Part shown: one piece after another, positions 37,137 through 45,875 of the stretch
Position numbering within the stretch: the stretch's first letter is position 1
How the letters are laid out: each line of letters starts with the position of its first letter
Assembly (NCBI RefSeq): GCF_003627755.1
Contig: NZ_CP032694.1
Location: forward strand, 2,223,501 to 2,287,500
Direction: 5' to 3'
Length of the DNA: 64,000 nt
DNA from: Rhizobium jaguaris
GTDB lineage: Bacteria > Pseudomonadota > Alphaproteobacteria > Rhizobiales > Rhizobiaceae
Notes under the pieces: generated by a model
The model's input: only the letters and a program-made list of their open reading frames with translations
Told to the model about the DNA's origin: nothing
Databases searched by the model: none
Made by a program: the position numbers and the translations under genes

Positions 37137-38069
37137 TCATCCCGTCGCCAGCAGTTCCGATTTCACCTCATCCAGCACGCGGCTGCCCTCGCCACCTTGG
37201 ATGCGGGCGATATCGTCCTGGTATTTCAACAGAGTGCCCAGCGTATCGGAAATCGTCTCGGGATCGAGCGCCAGCCGGTCGAGTTCGGTGAGCGCCATCG
37301 CCCAGTCGATGGTTTCGGCGACGCCGGGATTCTTGAAAAGGTCGAGCGTGCGCAGCTTCTGCACATAGGCGACAATCTGGCGCGACAGCGCCTCGTTGCA
37401 GCCGGGCACCTTGCGGCGGATGATCTCAAGCTCCTGTGCCGCTTCGGGGTAATCGACCCAATGGTAAAGACAGCGCCGCTTCAGAGCGTCGTGCACCTCG
37501 CGGGTGCGGTTGGTGGTGATGATGACGATAGGCGGTTCCGCAGCGCGGATTGTACCGAGTTCGGGGACGGTCACCTGAAAATCGGAGAGGACTTCAAGCA
37601 GAAACGCTTCGAACGCTTCATCGGTGCGGTCCAGTTCGTCGATCAGGAATACCGGCGCACGGCCTCCCGCGCTCGACAGCGCCTGCAGCACGGGCCGCCG
37701 GATGAGATAGCGCTCCGAAAAGATATCGGCCTCGATGCGGTCGCGGTCGGTCAATCCTGACGCTTCCGCAAGGCGAATTTCCAGCATCTGCGCCGGATAG
37801 TTCCACTCATAGACGGCGGAGGAAACGTCGAGACCTTCGTAGCATTGCAGGCGGATCAGCGGCCTGTCGAGCGCCTTCGACAGCACCTTGGCGATCTCCG
37901 TCTTGCCGACGCCTGCCTCGCCCTCGAGAAAGAGCGGCCGTTTCATTTTCAGCGCCAGAAACAACACCGTTCCGAGTGCACGCCCGGCGAGATAATCGTG
38001 AGTGCCGAGCAAGGCAATCGTTTCGTCGATCGAGCCCGGTAGCGAAGGTGCGTGATGTTGATGAGGCAT
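37137..38069 (-). CDS. MoxR-type AAA ATPase, CoxD-like
   Basis: 310 residues from the ATG at 38069 (GGGAGAG directly upstream; ATGs also at 38081 and 38099). AAA motifs: Walker A LEGEAGVGKTEIAKVL, Walker B VFLIDELDRTDEAFEAF, sensor ITTNRTREVHDALKRRC. MoxR/CoxD ATPases act as chaperones with a VWA partner, here encoded directly downstream. First gene of the six-gene operon that ends with the TfoX-like gene. Confidence 0.88.
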   Translation of the reverse strand: MPHQHHAPSLPGSIDETIALLGTHDYLAGRALGTVLFLALKMKRPLFLEGEAGVGKTEIAKVLSKALDRPLIRLQCYEGLDVSSAVYEWNYPAQMLEIRLAEASGLTDRDRIEADIFSERYLIRRPVLQALSSAGGRAPVFLIDELDRTDEAFEAFLLEVLSDFQVTVPELGTIRAAEPPIVIITTNRTREVHDALKRRCLYHWVDYPEAAQELEIIRRKVPGCNEALSRQIVAYVQKLRTLDLFKNPGVAETIDWAMALTELDRLALDPETISDTLGTLLKYQDDIARIQGGEGSRVLDEVKSELLATG

Positions 38070-38084
38070 AATCTCTCCCATTAC

Positions 38085-38127
38085 TGCGCCGCGTCCCATC
38101 GGACGCGCTAAGAAGGCAGTAACACTT
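38085..38127. repeat. Intergenic repeat module (copy B)
   Basis: ACTGCGCCGCGTCCCATCGG continuing ACGCGCT resembles the module at 9948. GCGTCC-CATC-GGACGC is a 6-bp hairpin. Lies upstream of the coxD-like gene. Confidence 0.35.
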
Positions 38128-38149
38128 CAGACTGGCGCTTAGTCCTTTC

Positions 38150-38171
38150 CTTAGATCGATCCCGATCTAAG
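38150..38171. other. Perfect 9-bp inverted repeat
   Basis: CTTAGATCG-ATCC-CGATCTAAG lies just past the 3' end of the flavin reductase gene (stop at 38191, minus strand) and upstream of the coxD-like gene. No T tract, so either a weak terminator or an operator for the maturation operon. Confidence 0.4.
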
Positions 38172-38190
38172 CGGTTGTGCGCTAGGGAGG

Positions 38191-38709
38191 TTATAGCGTG
38201 TGATAGTCCCGGTTCATATAGAGCAGCGCCTGCTTTGTTTCACTGAAATGCACCGCCACGACTTCGCCGAAGATGATGTTATGCGTCGAGGCCCGTTTGA
38301 TCTCGGTGACGCGGCAATCGAATGCGGCCAGCGCATCGGTGAGCACAGGCGCGCCGGTCACCAGCGTATCGAATGTGCCGGTGGCGAAGCGCTCCTCATT
38401 GGTCAAATTCGTTTTGCCGGAAAAGGCGTCGGCGAGCGCTTGGTGGTGGGCACCAAGCGCGTTCAGCGCGAAGATGCCGCTGTTGAAGAAGATTGCATTC
38501 CTCGCATTGCTGTTGTTGAGGCAGATCAGGATCGTAGCGGGGTCATCCGAGACCGAACAAGCCGCCGTGATGGTCACGCCGCGCCGTTCGTTGCCGAGCA
38601 CCGTGGTCACTAGCTGGACATGCCCCGCATAGCGGCTCATGGCCTCGCGATAGTGCGCCGGATCCATACGCTGCTTGTCTAGCACGGTTGCTTTCCTCGT
38701 TTTTGTCAT
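38191..38709 (-). CDS. Flavin reductase family protein (FMN-binding split barrel)
   Basis: 172 residues of the flavin reductase domain: MDPAHYREAMSRYAGHVQLV, GVTITAACSVSDDPATILIC, LNNSNARNAIFFNSGIFALN, LGAHHQALADAFSG and HNIIFGEVVAVHF. Such proteins supply reduced flavin to two-component monooxygenases (RutF/HpaC-like). No monooxygenase partner is adjacent. The true start may be the ATG at 38667. Confidence 0.85.
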   Translation of the reverse strand: MTKTRKATVLDKQRMDPAHYREAMSRYAGHVQLVTTVLGNERRGVTITAACSVSDDPATILICLNNSNARNAIFFNSGIFALNALGAHHQALADAFSGKTNLTNEERFATGTFDTLVTGAPVLTDALAAFDCRVTEIKRASTHNIIFGEVVAVHFSETKQALLYMNRDYHTL

Positions 38710-38853
38710 TTCTCATTTTCGCTCAATATGGCGGGCAGACGTTAGCTTTTCTACAATAGGACTATTGAAATCGGAGCGATTTCGCCGCTTTTTCTTTGAC
38801 GGTAACTTCCAGGTGGATAAAAGAGCAGAAGAATTGTCCGGGATACCTAATCT

Positions 38854-39936
38854 ATGAACGTTCTACGTCGCACATCGCTCCTGATTTCGCTGCTTCTGGC
38901 AGCCGGCAGCAGCCATGCCGCAGGCGTCAATATTGGCATCGTCGCGCCCCAGGATGGAAATTTTGCAGCGCTCGGCGCACAAATTACCACAGGCGCCAAT
39001 TTCCAGTTGCAGGCGCAGAGGGACTCCGCCACCGTCGTAGACGAACCCTGCACGGAGGATGGTGGCCACGCGGTGGCCGAGGCGCTGATCAGTGCCAAGG
39101 CGCAGGTCGCCATCGGCTTTCTCTGCAGCGAGACCTTGGCAGGCGCGCTGCCGCGGCTGAAGGATGCGGGCATTCCCGTCATCACCGTTTCCGTCCGTTC
39201 CCATATCGCGATGGAGGATGCGCTGAAGAACGGTTGGCCGTTTTTCCGTCTCGCTCCGGTTGACAACGCCGAGGCAGCCATGGTGGTCGACGCCATTCTG
39301 AAGCATTGGGCCGCTGAACCGATGGCTCTCATCGAAGACGGGACGATCCATGGTCGCGAACTGGTAGAAGCGGTGCGTAATGCTCTGGAAGAGAAAGGTT
39401 TGAAACCGGTCTTTACCGACACCTATCGCCCCGGCCAGGAACAGCAGATCGCCCTTGTCCGCCGGTTGAAGAAGGCCGGCGCCACCCACGTATTCATCGG
39501 CGGCGACCGCAGCGACGTTGCGGTCATCGCCCGTGATGCTCGCAGCGAGAACATCCCGTTGACGCTGATGGGCGGTGACGCGATGCGCGCCGCCAACCAG
39601 CCGGTGCCCCTGACGGACGGCGTACTCGCTGTTGCTCTCCCCGATTACGCCAGCTTGCCCACTGCCCAGGCGACAGCCCAGGCGATGCGTACGAATGGTA
39701 CCGAGCCTGACGGTTATATTCTGCCGGCCGCGGCTGCCGCGCTGATTGCCAGCCAGGCAGCGGAAAGCGCCAAAGCGGCGAACAAGCCGATTGCCGATAA
39801 ACTGATCGGCACGGCTTTTCAAACGCCGATTGGCCCCATTACCTTCGATCATAACCATGAATTGACGGAGAATCCCTTCCGGCTGTTGGAATGGCGTGGC
39901 AATGCTTTTGTGCCGCTGACATCCGCGTCGAACTGA
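38854..39936 (+). CDS. Branched-chain amino acid ABC transporter substrate-binding-like protein
   Basis: 360 residues with a signal peptide (LLISLLLAAGSSHAAG) and the periplasmic binding protein type I fold of LivJ-like proteins: NIGIVAPQDGNFAALGAQIT, DEPCTEDGGHAVAEALISAK, FLCSETLAGALPRLKDAGIP, YRPGQEQQIALVRRLKKAGA and DGYILPAAAAALIAS. No permease or ATPase gene is adjacent, so it is an orphan binding protein or a sensor component. Confidence 0.85.
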   Translation: MNVLRRTSLLISLLLAAGSSHAAGVNIGIVAPQDGNFAALGAQITTGANFQLQAQRDSATVVDEPCTEDGGHAVAEALISAKAQVAIGFLCSETLAGALPRLKDAGIPVITVSVRSHIAMEDALKNGWPFFRLAPVDNAEAAMVVDAILKHWAAEPMALIEDGTIHGRELVEAVRNALEEKGLKPVFTDTYRPGQEQQIALVRRLKKAGATHVFIGGDRSDVAVIARDARSENIPLTLMGGDAMRAANQPVPLTDGVLAVALPDYASLPTAQATAQAMRTNGTEPDGYILPAAAAALIASQAAESAKAANKPIADKLIGTAFQTPIGPITFDHNHELTENPFRLLEWRGNAFVPLTSASN

Positions 39937-40028
39937 TAGGTTTCGTGCAAGCCCAGTAGATTAGGTTGTTTGCCTGCCGAACCGGTGATAAGCCAAGCGC
40001 GAAAAATCAGACGGAGTTCAGCTATCTC

Positions 40029-40715
40029 ATGACCTTGCCGATTCGCATTGCTCCCTCCATCCTCGCGGCCGATTTCGCCAAGCTTGGGCAGGAAGTACGG
40101 GATGTGACCGACGCCGGAGCTGACTGGATTCATCTCGACGTCATGGACGGACATTTCGTGCCGAATATTTCCTTCGGCCCCGATGTCATCAAGTCGTTGC
40201 GCTCCTATACCGATGCGACCTTCGACTGCCACCTGATGATCTCGCCCGCCGATCCCTATCTTGAAGCGTTCGCCAAGGCCGGCTGCGATCGGATCACCAT
40301 CCATGCCGAATCCGGCCCGCATCTGCATCGCTCGCTGCAGACCATCCGCCATCTCGGCAAGAAAGTCGGCGTAACTCTCAATCCGGCAACGCCGCTTTCC
40401 GTTCTGGAAAATGTGCTGGATGATATCGATCTGATCCTCATCATGTCGGTCAATCCTGGCTTCGGCGGCCAGAAATTCATTCCCGCCATGGCCGACAAGA
40501 TCCGGAATGCGCGGTTGCTGATCGGCGACCGCCCGATCGAACTCGAGGTCGATGGCGGCGTCACCGTCGATACGGCGCCGATCGTCACAGCCGCCGGCGC
40601 CAATGTCCTCGTCGCCGGCTCGGCGATCTTCAAGGGCGAATCCGTCGAAGCCTACCGGCAGACGATTTCCGATCTGCGCGCCGCGGCAGAACGAGGCCGC
40701 GTTGGATCAAATTAA
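40029..40715 (+). CDS. rpe: Ribulose-phosphate 3-epimerase
   Basis: 228 residues from the ATG at 40029; the frame is open from 39966. TIM barrel with [72 protein letters not shown] and [14 protein letters not shown]. Metal/catalytic residues (H and D in HLDVMDG, D in EVDGG) are present. It interconverts ribulose-5-P and xylulose-5-P in the pentose phosphate pathway. A membrane-protein gene begins inside its 3' end. Confidence 0.95.
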   Translation: MTLPIRIAPSILAADFAKLGQEVRDVTDAGADWIHLDVMDGHFVPNISFGPDVIKSLRSYTDATFDCHLMISPADPYLEAFAKAGCDRITIHAESGPHLHRSLQTIRHLGKKVGVTLNPATPLSVLENVLDDIDLILIMSVNPGFGGQKFIPAMADKIRNARLLIGDRPIELEVDGGVTVDTAPIVTAAGANVLVAGSAIFKGESVEAYRQTISDLRAAAERGRVGSN

Positions 40716-41223
40716 TCCGGCCAGCGCTGTAGCGACGACCGGGCGGCTGAGGGCGGCCGTCCCGTCATCTCGACAGCTGCTGTTCGGGGCGCTCTGTTGG
40801 GGCGCAGCGATGGCAACCTCCGCGCTATCGGCACTCTATCTGCGCAACGGTCTTCTGACGAGCCACCTGTCCGCTCTTGTGATGGTCTATGCCCTCGGCG
40901 GCGCGCTTGCCTGGCCGCTCATGCTGCCGCTGGCACGGCTGCTTGCGCATCGCCGGCCAATCGAAGCGCGTTTTGCAGCTTTCTTCCTGACGCTGTCGCT
41001 GGGCACCGTTGCCATGACCGCCTTTCTCTTCGCGATGGACTATCGCTGGTTCTATGCGCGCTGGCATGACCCCTTCGGCACGCTCGTCTGGGCATTTCAG
41101 TTTGTCTTCACCAGCGCCAGCGCTGTCTACCAGTTTGCCATCCTCGGTCTTGGTCTGTTTCTGCCGTTCGGCTTCATCTTTCTGGCGGCGGTTAGTCTTT
41201 ATCTCGCCAGACATATGCGTTGA
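40702..41223 (+). CDS. Hypothetical four-helix membrane protein
   Basis: 173 residues if read from the TTG at 40702 (GAGG upstream), overlapping the rpe stop in another frame; the open frame extends further upstream as an rpe shadow. Four hydrophobic segments: [60 protein letters not shown] and [20 protein letters not shown]. No domain recognised; similar proteins are found after rpe in rhizobia, to my recollection. Inner-membrane location is inferred. Confidence 0.6.
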   Translation: MDQINPASAVATTGRLRAAVPSSRQLLFGALCWGAAMATSALSALYLRNGLLTSHLSALVMVYALGGALAWPLMLPLARLLAHRRPIEARFAAFFLTLSLGTVAMTAFLFAMDYRWFYARWHDPFGTLVWAFQFVFTSASAVYQFAILGLGLFLPFGFIFLAAVSLYLARHMR

Positions 41224-41325
41224 ATCGAACGAAAGATTGAGCCAAGAAACATTGAGATTGCCTCCCGTCTTTGTTATGGGGGCGCCGAGGATACGTTTCC
41301 CGCTACCCAAGAAAGCTTTGAGCCC

Positions 41326-42627
41326 ATGATCCCGCGCTACTCCCGACCGGAAATGGTCGCCATCTGGTCGCCCGAAACCAAGTTCCGTATCTGGTTCGAG
41401 ATCGAGGCCCATGCTTGCGACGCGCTGGCTGAACTTGGCGTCATTCCGAAATCCGCGGCGGAAACCATCTGGGAAAAGGGCGGCAAGGCAACTTTCGACG
41501 TTGCCCGCATCGATGAGATCGAAGCCGTCACCAAACATGACGTCATCGCCTTCCTGACGCATCTTGCCGAAATTGTCGGTCCCGACGCTCGTTTCGTGCA
41601 CCAAGGCATGACCTCCTCCGACGTGTTAGACACCTGCTTCAACATCCAGCTGGTGCGTGCCACCGATATCCTGCTCGCTGATGTCGACAAGTTGCTGGAA
41701 GCGCTGAAGCGCCGCGCATTCGAGCACAAGGATACCATCACCATCGGCCGCTCGCACGGCATCCATGCCGAGCCGACCACTTTCGGCGTCAAGCTGGCGC
41801 TCGCCTATGCCGAATTCGAGCGCTGCAAGCAGCGCCTGATCGCCGCGCGCGAGGAAGTCGCTACCTGCGCCATATCCGGCGCCGTCGGCACCTTCGCCAA
41901 TATCGACCCACGTGTCGAAGAACACGTCGCGGCAGCGCTGGGTCTGAAGCCCGAGCCGGTGTCGACTCAGGTCATTCCGCGCGACCGTCATGCCATGTTC
42001 TTCGCCACGCTCGGCGTCGTCGCCTCTTCGATCGAACGTCTCTCCGTCGAAATCCGCCATCTGCAGCGCACCGAAGTGCTGGAGGCCGAGGAATATTTCT
42101 CCCCCGGCCAGAAGGGCTCCTCGGCCATGCCGCATAAGCGCAATCCGGTGTTGACCGAAAACCTGACTGGCCTTGCCCGCATGGTCCGCTCCTATGCCAT
42201 GCCGGCGATGGAGAACGTGGCACTGTGGCATGAGCGCGATATTTCCCACTCGTCTGTCGAGCGCATGATTGGCCCGGATGCGACGGTAACGCTCGATTTC
42301 GCACTCGCTCGGCTCACCAGCGTCGTCGACAAGCTCTTGGTGTATCCGGAAAATATGATGAAGAATCTGAACAAGTTCCGCGGACTTGTTCATTCGCAGC
42401 GCGTATTGCTGGCACTGACCCAAGCCGGCGTTTCCCGCGAAGACGCCTATCGTCTCGTCCAGCGTAATGCCATGAAGGTTTGGGAACAGGGCAAGGATTT
42501 CCTCGAGGAACTGCTCGCCGACCAGGAAGTCCGCGCAGCACTGTCCGAGGAGGATATCCGCGAAAAGTTCGATTTGGGCTATCACACCAAACACGTCGAC
42601 ACGATCTTCAAGCGCGTGTTTGGCTAG
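41326..42627 (+). CDS. purB: Adenylosuccinate lyase
   Basis: 433 residues, fumarase/aspartase superfamily. Landmarks: IPRYSRPEMVAIWSPETKFR, HQGMTSSDVLDTCFNIQL, GRSHGIHAEPTTFGVK and the signature GQKGSSAMPHKRNPVLTENL. It acts twice in purine synthesis (SAICAR to AICAR, and adenylosuccinate to AMP). Its 3' end overlaps the convergent permease gene by 20 bases. The other pur genes of the window lie 5 kb and more downstream. Confidence 0.97.
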   Translation: MIPRYSRPEMVAIWSPETKFRIWFEIEAHACDALAELGVIPKSAAETIWEKGGKATFDVARIDEIEAVTKHDVIAFLTHLAEIVGPDARFVHQGMTSSDVLDTCFNIQLVRATDILLADVDKLLEALKRRAFEHKDTITIGRSHGIHAEPTTFGVKLALAYAEFERCKQRLIAAREEVATCAISGAVGTFANIDPRVEEHVAAALGLKPEPVSTQVIPRDRHAMFFATLGVVASSIERLSVEIRHLQRTEVLEAEEYFSPGQKGSSAMPHKRNPVLTENLTGLARMVRSYAMPAMENVALWHERDISHSSVERMIGPDATVTLDFALARLTSVVDKLLVYPENMMKNLNKFRGLVHSQRVLLALTQAGVSREDAYRLVQRNAMKVWEQGKDFLEELLADQEVRAALSEEDIREKFDLGYHTKHVDTIFKRVFG

Positions 42628-43123
42628 AGCCAGCCGTCTTAGATCGATTGCGACTGGAGGCGGTGCGGCGGACGCGCCGCCTTTTCTTTTTAGCCGCGGA
42701 CTTGCCATTGACTGGAGGATTATCCGCGGCGACTTCATTCACTTCGTCCTCAAGCCGATTTTGATGGCGCTTTGCCGCCTTCTCGACAAGCCGGTCCAGG
42801 TGCTTGAGATCCTCTTCATCGAGGTTTTCTATACCGACGAAGCGGTTCTCGGCCGCACTGGTCAGGATCAGCTCGTTGAGCTTCGCCTGAATAGCCCGCG
42901 TGTCGCGCGTCTGCGCGTTCTGGAGCAGGAAAACCATAAGGAAGGTGACGATCGTTGTGCTGGTATTGATAACGAGTTGCCATGTGTCCGAATAGTTGAA
43001 GATCGGTCCGGTGCCGCCCCAGACGACGACGGACAACAGGGCAAGGACGAAGATGGTCGGCTTGCCGGTCCACTCCGAAACCACGACTGCGAAACGGGTG
43101 AAGATATGCGTGAGCCTTGCCAT
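42608..43123 (-). CDS. Low-affinity iron/copper permease family protein
   Basis: 171 residues from the ATG at 43123 (a second ATG at 43132; GGAGAT upstream). Two membrane segments: FVLALLSVVVWGGTGPIF and WQLVINTSTTIVTFLMVFLL followed by QNAQTRDTRAIQAKLNELIL, the low-affinity iron permease pattern. Known family members move ferrous iron; in bacteria function is rarely tested. The C-terminus is strongly basic (KSAAKKKRRRVRRTASSRNR) and overlaps the end of purB. The IS91-like element lies about 115 bases upstream of its start. Confidence 0.85.
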   Translation of the reverse strand: MARLTHIFTRFAVVVSEWTGKPTIFVLALLSVVVWGGTGPIFNYSDTWQLVINTSTTIVTFLMVFLLQNAQTRDTRAIQAKLNELILTSAAENRFVGIENLDEEDLKHLDRLVEKAAKRHQNRLEDEVNEVAADNPPVNGKSAAKKKRRRVRRTASSRNRSKTAGSSQTRA

Positions 43124-43501
43124 AATCCGCATCTCCGGCTGAGCCGCATGTCCGGAATGGTGAAGGTTTTTCGATGCGGGCCGCGGTGTGACGGTGGCGG
43201 CTGGGCGTGTGTCGGCCCGCGTTGAAAAACCTTCCAAGGAGGAGGCCTGCGGGGGCTGGGTGGAGCGCCTATGGGGAAAGCGTGCGGCTGCGGTTTTCTG
43301 AGGTGGCTATCGGTGGGAGCGTCGGGTGCAAGCGGGTTGCCCCGAAGGCTTGCAATGACGCGATCGGGGTTGGGGTGCTCCTCTTTCGTAGGCCTCGCAT
43401 CGGCGGTTTTGCAGTGTGCGGCGTTGCCTGGCGCAAATCGGCGCCACCCCGGAATGCATCGCAGATCCGGGCCGGCCTTGGCTGATGTGACAGGCGTTTC
43501 G
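43124..43501. other. Gene-free stretch between permease and transposase
   Basis: 378 bases with no supported gene. It holds the 22-bp inverted repeat at 43162-43234, a CCAAGG at 43234-43239 that is a candidate left edge of the insertion sequence, and GC-rich sequence up to the transposase stop. Any reading frame here continues off the transposase end in a shadow frame. Confidence 0.6.
43162..43234. repeat. Long inverted repeat upstream of the permease gene
   Basis: Arm 1 (43162-43183) GAAGGTTTTTCGATGCGG plus GCCG pairs with arm 2 (43213-43234) CGGCCCGCGTTGAAAAACCT plus TC; 20 of 22 positions match, loop 29 bases. It could form a large RNA hairpin in the permease leader or be part of a repeat or IS end. 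Confidence 0.65.
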
Positions 43502-44695
43502 TCATGCGGCGTCCTTTCGGGGTGGCGCACGGGATTTGGGTCGCTGGCCACGGCGGAATATCTCGACGATGCGCATCGGGCCGCCGCAATCTGGGCATGG
43601 CTGCCTCAGGGTGAGCGGGATGCTCTCGGCGCTTGGCGTGTCGTCCTGTGATGGCGCTTCCGTCCCGAGCAGTTTCCTTATCTTTGCGACATTGGCCTTG
43701 CGGCCTGCTCCGGCCAGCAGGCCGTAGTGGCGGATGCGGTGGAATCCGTCGGGCAGCACGTGGATTAGGAAGCGGCGGATGAACTCGTCGGTGGCCAGCC
43801 GCATGACCTTGTGACGGTCACCGGTCTTGATGCGGTAGTCCTTCCAGCGGAAGGTGACCGCCTCGGCATTCGCGCTGATCAGGCGGCTGTTCGAGATCGC
43901 CACGCGGTGCGTGTAGCGGCTGAGATAGGCCAGCACGGCCTCGGGGCCGCCGAATGGGGGCTTGGTGTAGACGACCCAGTCGGATTTGCGGAAGGGGGCA
44001 AGCCAGGCAGCGAAGGCATCCGCCTCTGCAAGCCGGGCTAGATCGCCGAAGAAGCAGAGCACCCCGGATTGACTGAGTGCCATCAGTCCTTCGAGAAACA
44101 GCCGCCGAAACAGACGAGACAGAACCTTTATGGGCAGAAGGAACCCCGGGCGACAGCCAATCCAGCGCGTGCCATCCGGCGACAGTCCACCGCCGGGCAC
44201 GACGATGTGCACATGCGGGTGATGGGTCAGCGCCGACCCCCAGGTGTGCAGCACGCTGGTCATGCCGATGTTTGCGCCAAGGTGCCGGGGATCGGCGGCG
44301 ATGGTGGTCAACGTCTCCGCCGATGCCCGGAATAGAAGATCATAGACCGTCTTCTTATTCCAATAGGCGATCTGCGCGATCTCGGCGGGGATGGTGAAGA
44401 CAACATGGAAATACTCGACCGGCAGCAGGTCTTCGGCACGGGCGGCCATCCAGTCCCGCGCCGCGGGTCCCTGGCACTTCGGGCAGTGCCGATTCTTGCA
44501 GGAATTGTAGGCGATGTGATGGTGGCCGCATTTGGCACAGGCTGCCACATGCCCGCCGAGCGCCTCGGTTCGGCAGGCCTCGATCGCCGCCATGACCTTG
44601 AGCTGGGTCAGGCTAACATGCCCGGCATTGGCCCGCCGCCACGCCGGGCCATAGGCACGGAAGATGTCGGCGATCTCCAGTTTTGGCCGGATCAC
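43502..44695 (-). CDS. IS91 family transposase (HUH/Y-transposase with zinc ribbon)
   Basis: 397 residues from a GTG at 44695. N-terminal zinc-binding part CAKCGHHHIAYNSCKNRHCP plus KCQG, the HUH nuclease motif LTHHPHVHIVVPGGGLSPDG, and catalytic Tyr in AVLAYLSRYTHRVAISNSRL. A C-terminal CPDCGG motif adds a second metal knuckle. These enzymes move single-stranded DNA by rolling-circle transposition. The coding frame is intact, so it may be active. Confidence 0.93.
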   Translation of the reverse strand: MIRPKLEIADIFRAYGPAWRRANAGHVSLTQLKVMAAIEACRTEALGGHVAACAKCGHHHIAYNSCKNRHCPKCQGPAARDWMAARAEDLLPVEYFHVVFTIPAEIAQIAYWNKKTVYDLLFRASAETLTTIAADPRHLGANIGMTSVLHTWGSALTHHPHVHIVVPGGGLSPDGTRWIGCRPGFLLPIKVLSRLFRRLFLEGLMALSQSGVLCFFGDLARLAEADAFAAWLAPFRKSDWVVYTKPPFGGPEAVLAYLSRYTHRVAISNSRLISANAEAVTFRWKDYRIKTGDRHKVMRLATDEFIRRFLIHVLPDGFHRIRHYGLLAGAGRKANVAKIRKLLGTEAPSQDDTPSAESIPLTLRQPCPDCGGPMRIVEIFRRGQRPKSRAPPRKDAA

Positions 44696-44705
44696 CGGAC
44701 GGGCG

Positions 44706-45593
44706 CTACTCCAGTTCGCGTCGGAGCGTTTGGTCCTGCAGCTTCTTCAGGGTCTCGAACGGGCTGATCGTGTCGCGGATCGTCTTCGTGGCGACATGCA
44801 TATAACGGGCGGTGGTCGTCAGCTTGGCGTGTCCCAGAAGGACCTGGATCACCCGCACATCCGTGTTCGCTTCCAGCAGGTGGGTGGCAAAACTGTGCCG
44901 CAGGGTGTGCAGCGTCGCTGGCTTGGCGATCCCGGCCAGTTTTTTGGCGGCGGTGAAGGCGCGGTTGAGCTGCCGCGGCGAGATCGGGTTGATCTTCGGT
45001 TTGCCAGGAAAAAGCCAGCCCTGCGGCCGTGACTCGCGCCAATAGTCGCGCAAGAGTTCCAGCAGCAGGGGCGACAGCATCACCTTGCGGTCCTTCTGTC
45101 CCTTGCCCTGTTCGACATGGATCAGCATCCGATCGCTGTCGATGTCGCTGATCTTGAGGTTGCAGACTTCGGAGGCCCGCAGTCCGGCGCCATAGGAGAT
45201 GCTGAGCGCCGCTCGATACTTCAGGCCCGGCCCCTGGGCCGCCACAAGCAGGTCGGAAACCTCCTCAACGCTCAAGACAACGGGCAACTTCTGCGGTTGC
45301 CGACGGAACTGCATATGCCGCTTCATCTCTTCGCGGTCGCAGGTGATGCCGAAAAAGAACCTCAGCGCGACGATGCGGGCGTTGAAGGTCGGCGGCGTGA
45401 CGCCCGCATTGGTCATGTGCAATTGGTAGGCGCGCAGGTCGTCGGGTGTCGCGGTATCCGGAGATCGCTTCAGAAACCCGGCGAAATCCTTGATCGCCCG
45501 AATATGGGCTTGCCGGACTTTGTCGCCCATCCCGCGGATGCGCATGTCTTCGATCATCCGTTCGCGCAGCGGGGTCGTCTTCTCCTCCGTCAT
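44706..45593 (-). CDS. Tyrosine recombinase (phage-integrase family) of the IS91-like element
   Basis: 295 residues from the ATG at 45593 with AGGAGG upstream; the longer reading to 45662 is not supported. A SAM-like N-terminal domain (RQAHIRAIKDFAGFLKRS) precedes the catalytic domain with Arg in SYGAGLRASEVCNL, Lys in VEQGKGQKDRKV, TLHTLRHSFATHLLEA, LGHAKLTTTARYMHVATK. The R-K-H-R-H-Y set is complete. Its stop is 10 bases before the transposase GTG, so both are co-expressed. Integrases of this type accompany a subset of IS91-family transposases. Confidence 0.92.
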   Translation of the reverse strand: MTEEKTTPLRERMIEDMRIRGMGDKVRQAHIRAIKDFAGFLKRSPDTATPDDLRAYQLHMTNAGVTPPTFNARIVALRFFFGITCDREEMKRHMQFRRQPQKLPVVLSVEEVSDLLVAAQGPGLKYRAALSISYGAGLRASEVCNLKISDIDSDRMLIHVEQGKGQKDRKVMLSPLLLELLRDYWRESRPQGWLFPGKPKINPISPRQLNRAFTAAKKLAGIAKPATLHTLRHSFATHLLEANTDVRVIQVLLGHAKLTTTARYMHVATKTIRDTISPFETLKKLQDQTLRRELE

Positions 45594-45875
45594 GGGAACC
45601 TCCTGTCTGGTGATTGAGAAGACCCCAATCCTCAGCCAGGACGGCAAACCCACAAAATGCACGGCGTTCAGATCGTTGCTGCACCGTCACCACGGGCGCC
45701 AATGCCGCGCGAGCGGCTTCGTCCTTGGGCATGCAGAGGTCAACGGAAAGCCGAACCTCGCACGCAACTCCCGAATTCCTTGGGATTCGGAGGATGCGCG
45801 CGAGATGATGCGGATCAACGTTACAAGGTCATTGGCGGTTCCACTCGATCCGAGTGGACCAATACCAAGGCGGAT
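45594..45875. other. Right flank of the insertion sequence, no gene seen
   Basis: 282 bases between the recombinase start and the DUF2189 gene. It contains the 8-bp hairpin TCCACTCG-ATC-CGAGTGGA near 45840-45858 and TACCAAGG just beyond; part is IS leader and part host sequence. No ORF with family support. Confidence 0.5.

Larger units (their letters stand above)
43239..45860 (-). mobile_element. IS91-like insertion sequence with HUH transposase and tyrosine recombinase
   Basis: Two adjacent minus-strand genes form the element: a tyrosine recombinase and an IS91/ISCR-type transposase 10 bases downstream. IS91 elements lack inverted ends and target duplications, so the boundaries are approximate. 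The sequence CCAAGG occurs just outside both sides (43234 and about 45862), and IS91-type elements insert next to CAAG or GAAC. Near the right side is a hairpin TCCACTCG-ATC-CGAGTGGA. Edges could be off by 100 bases or more. Confidence 0.7.
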
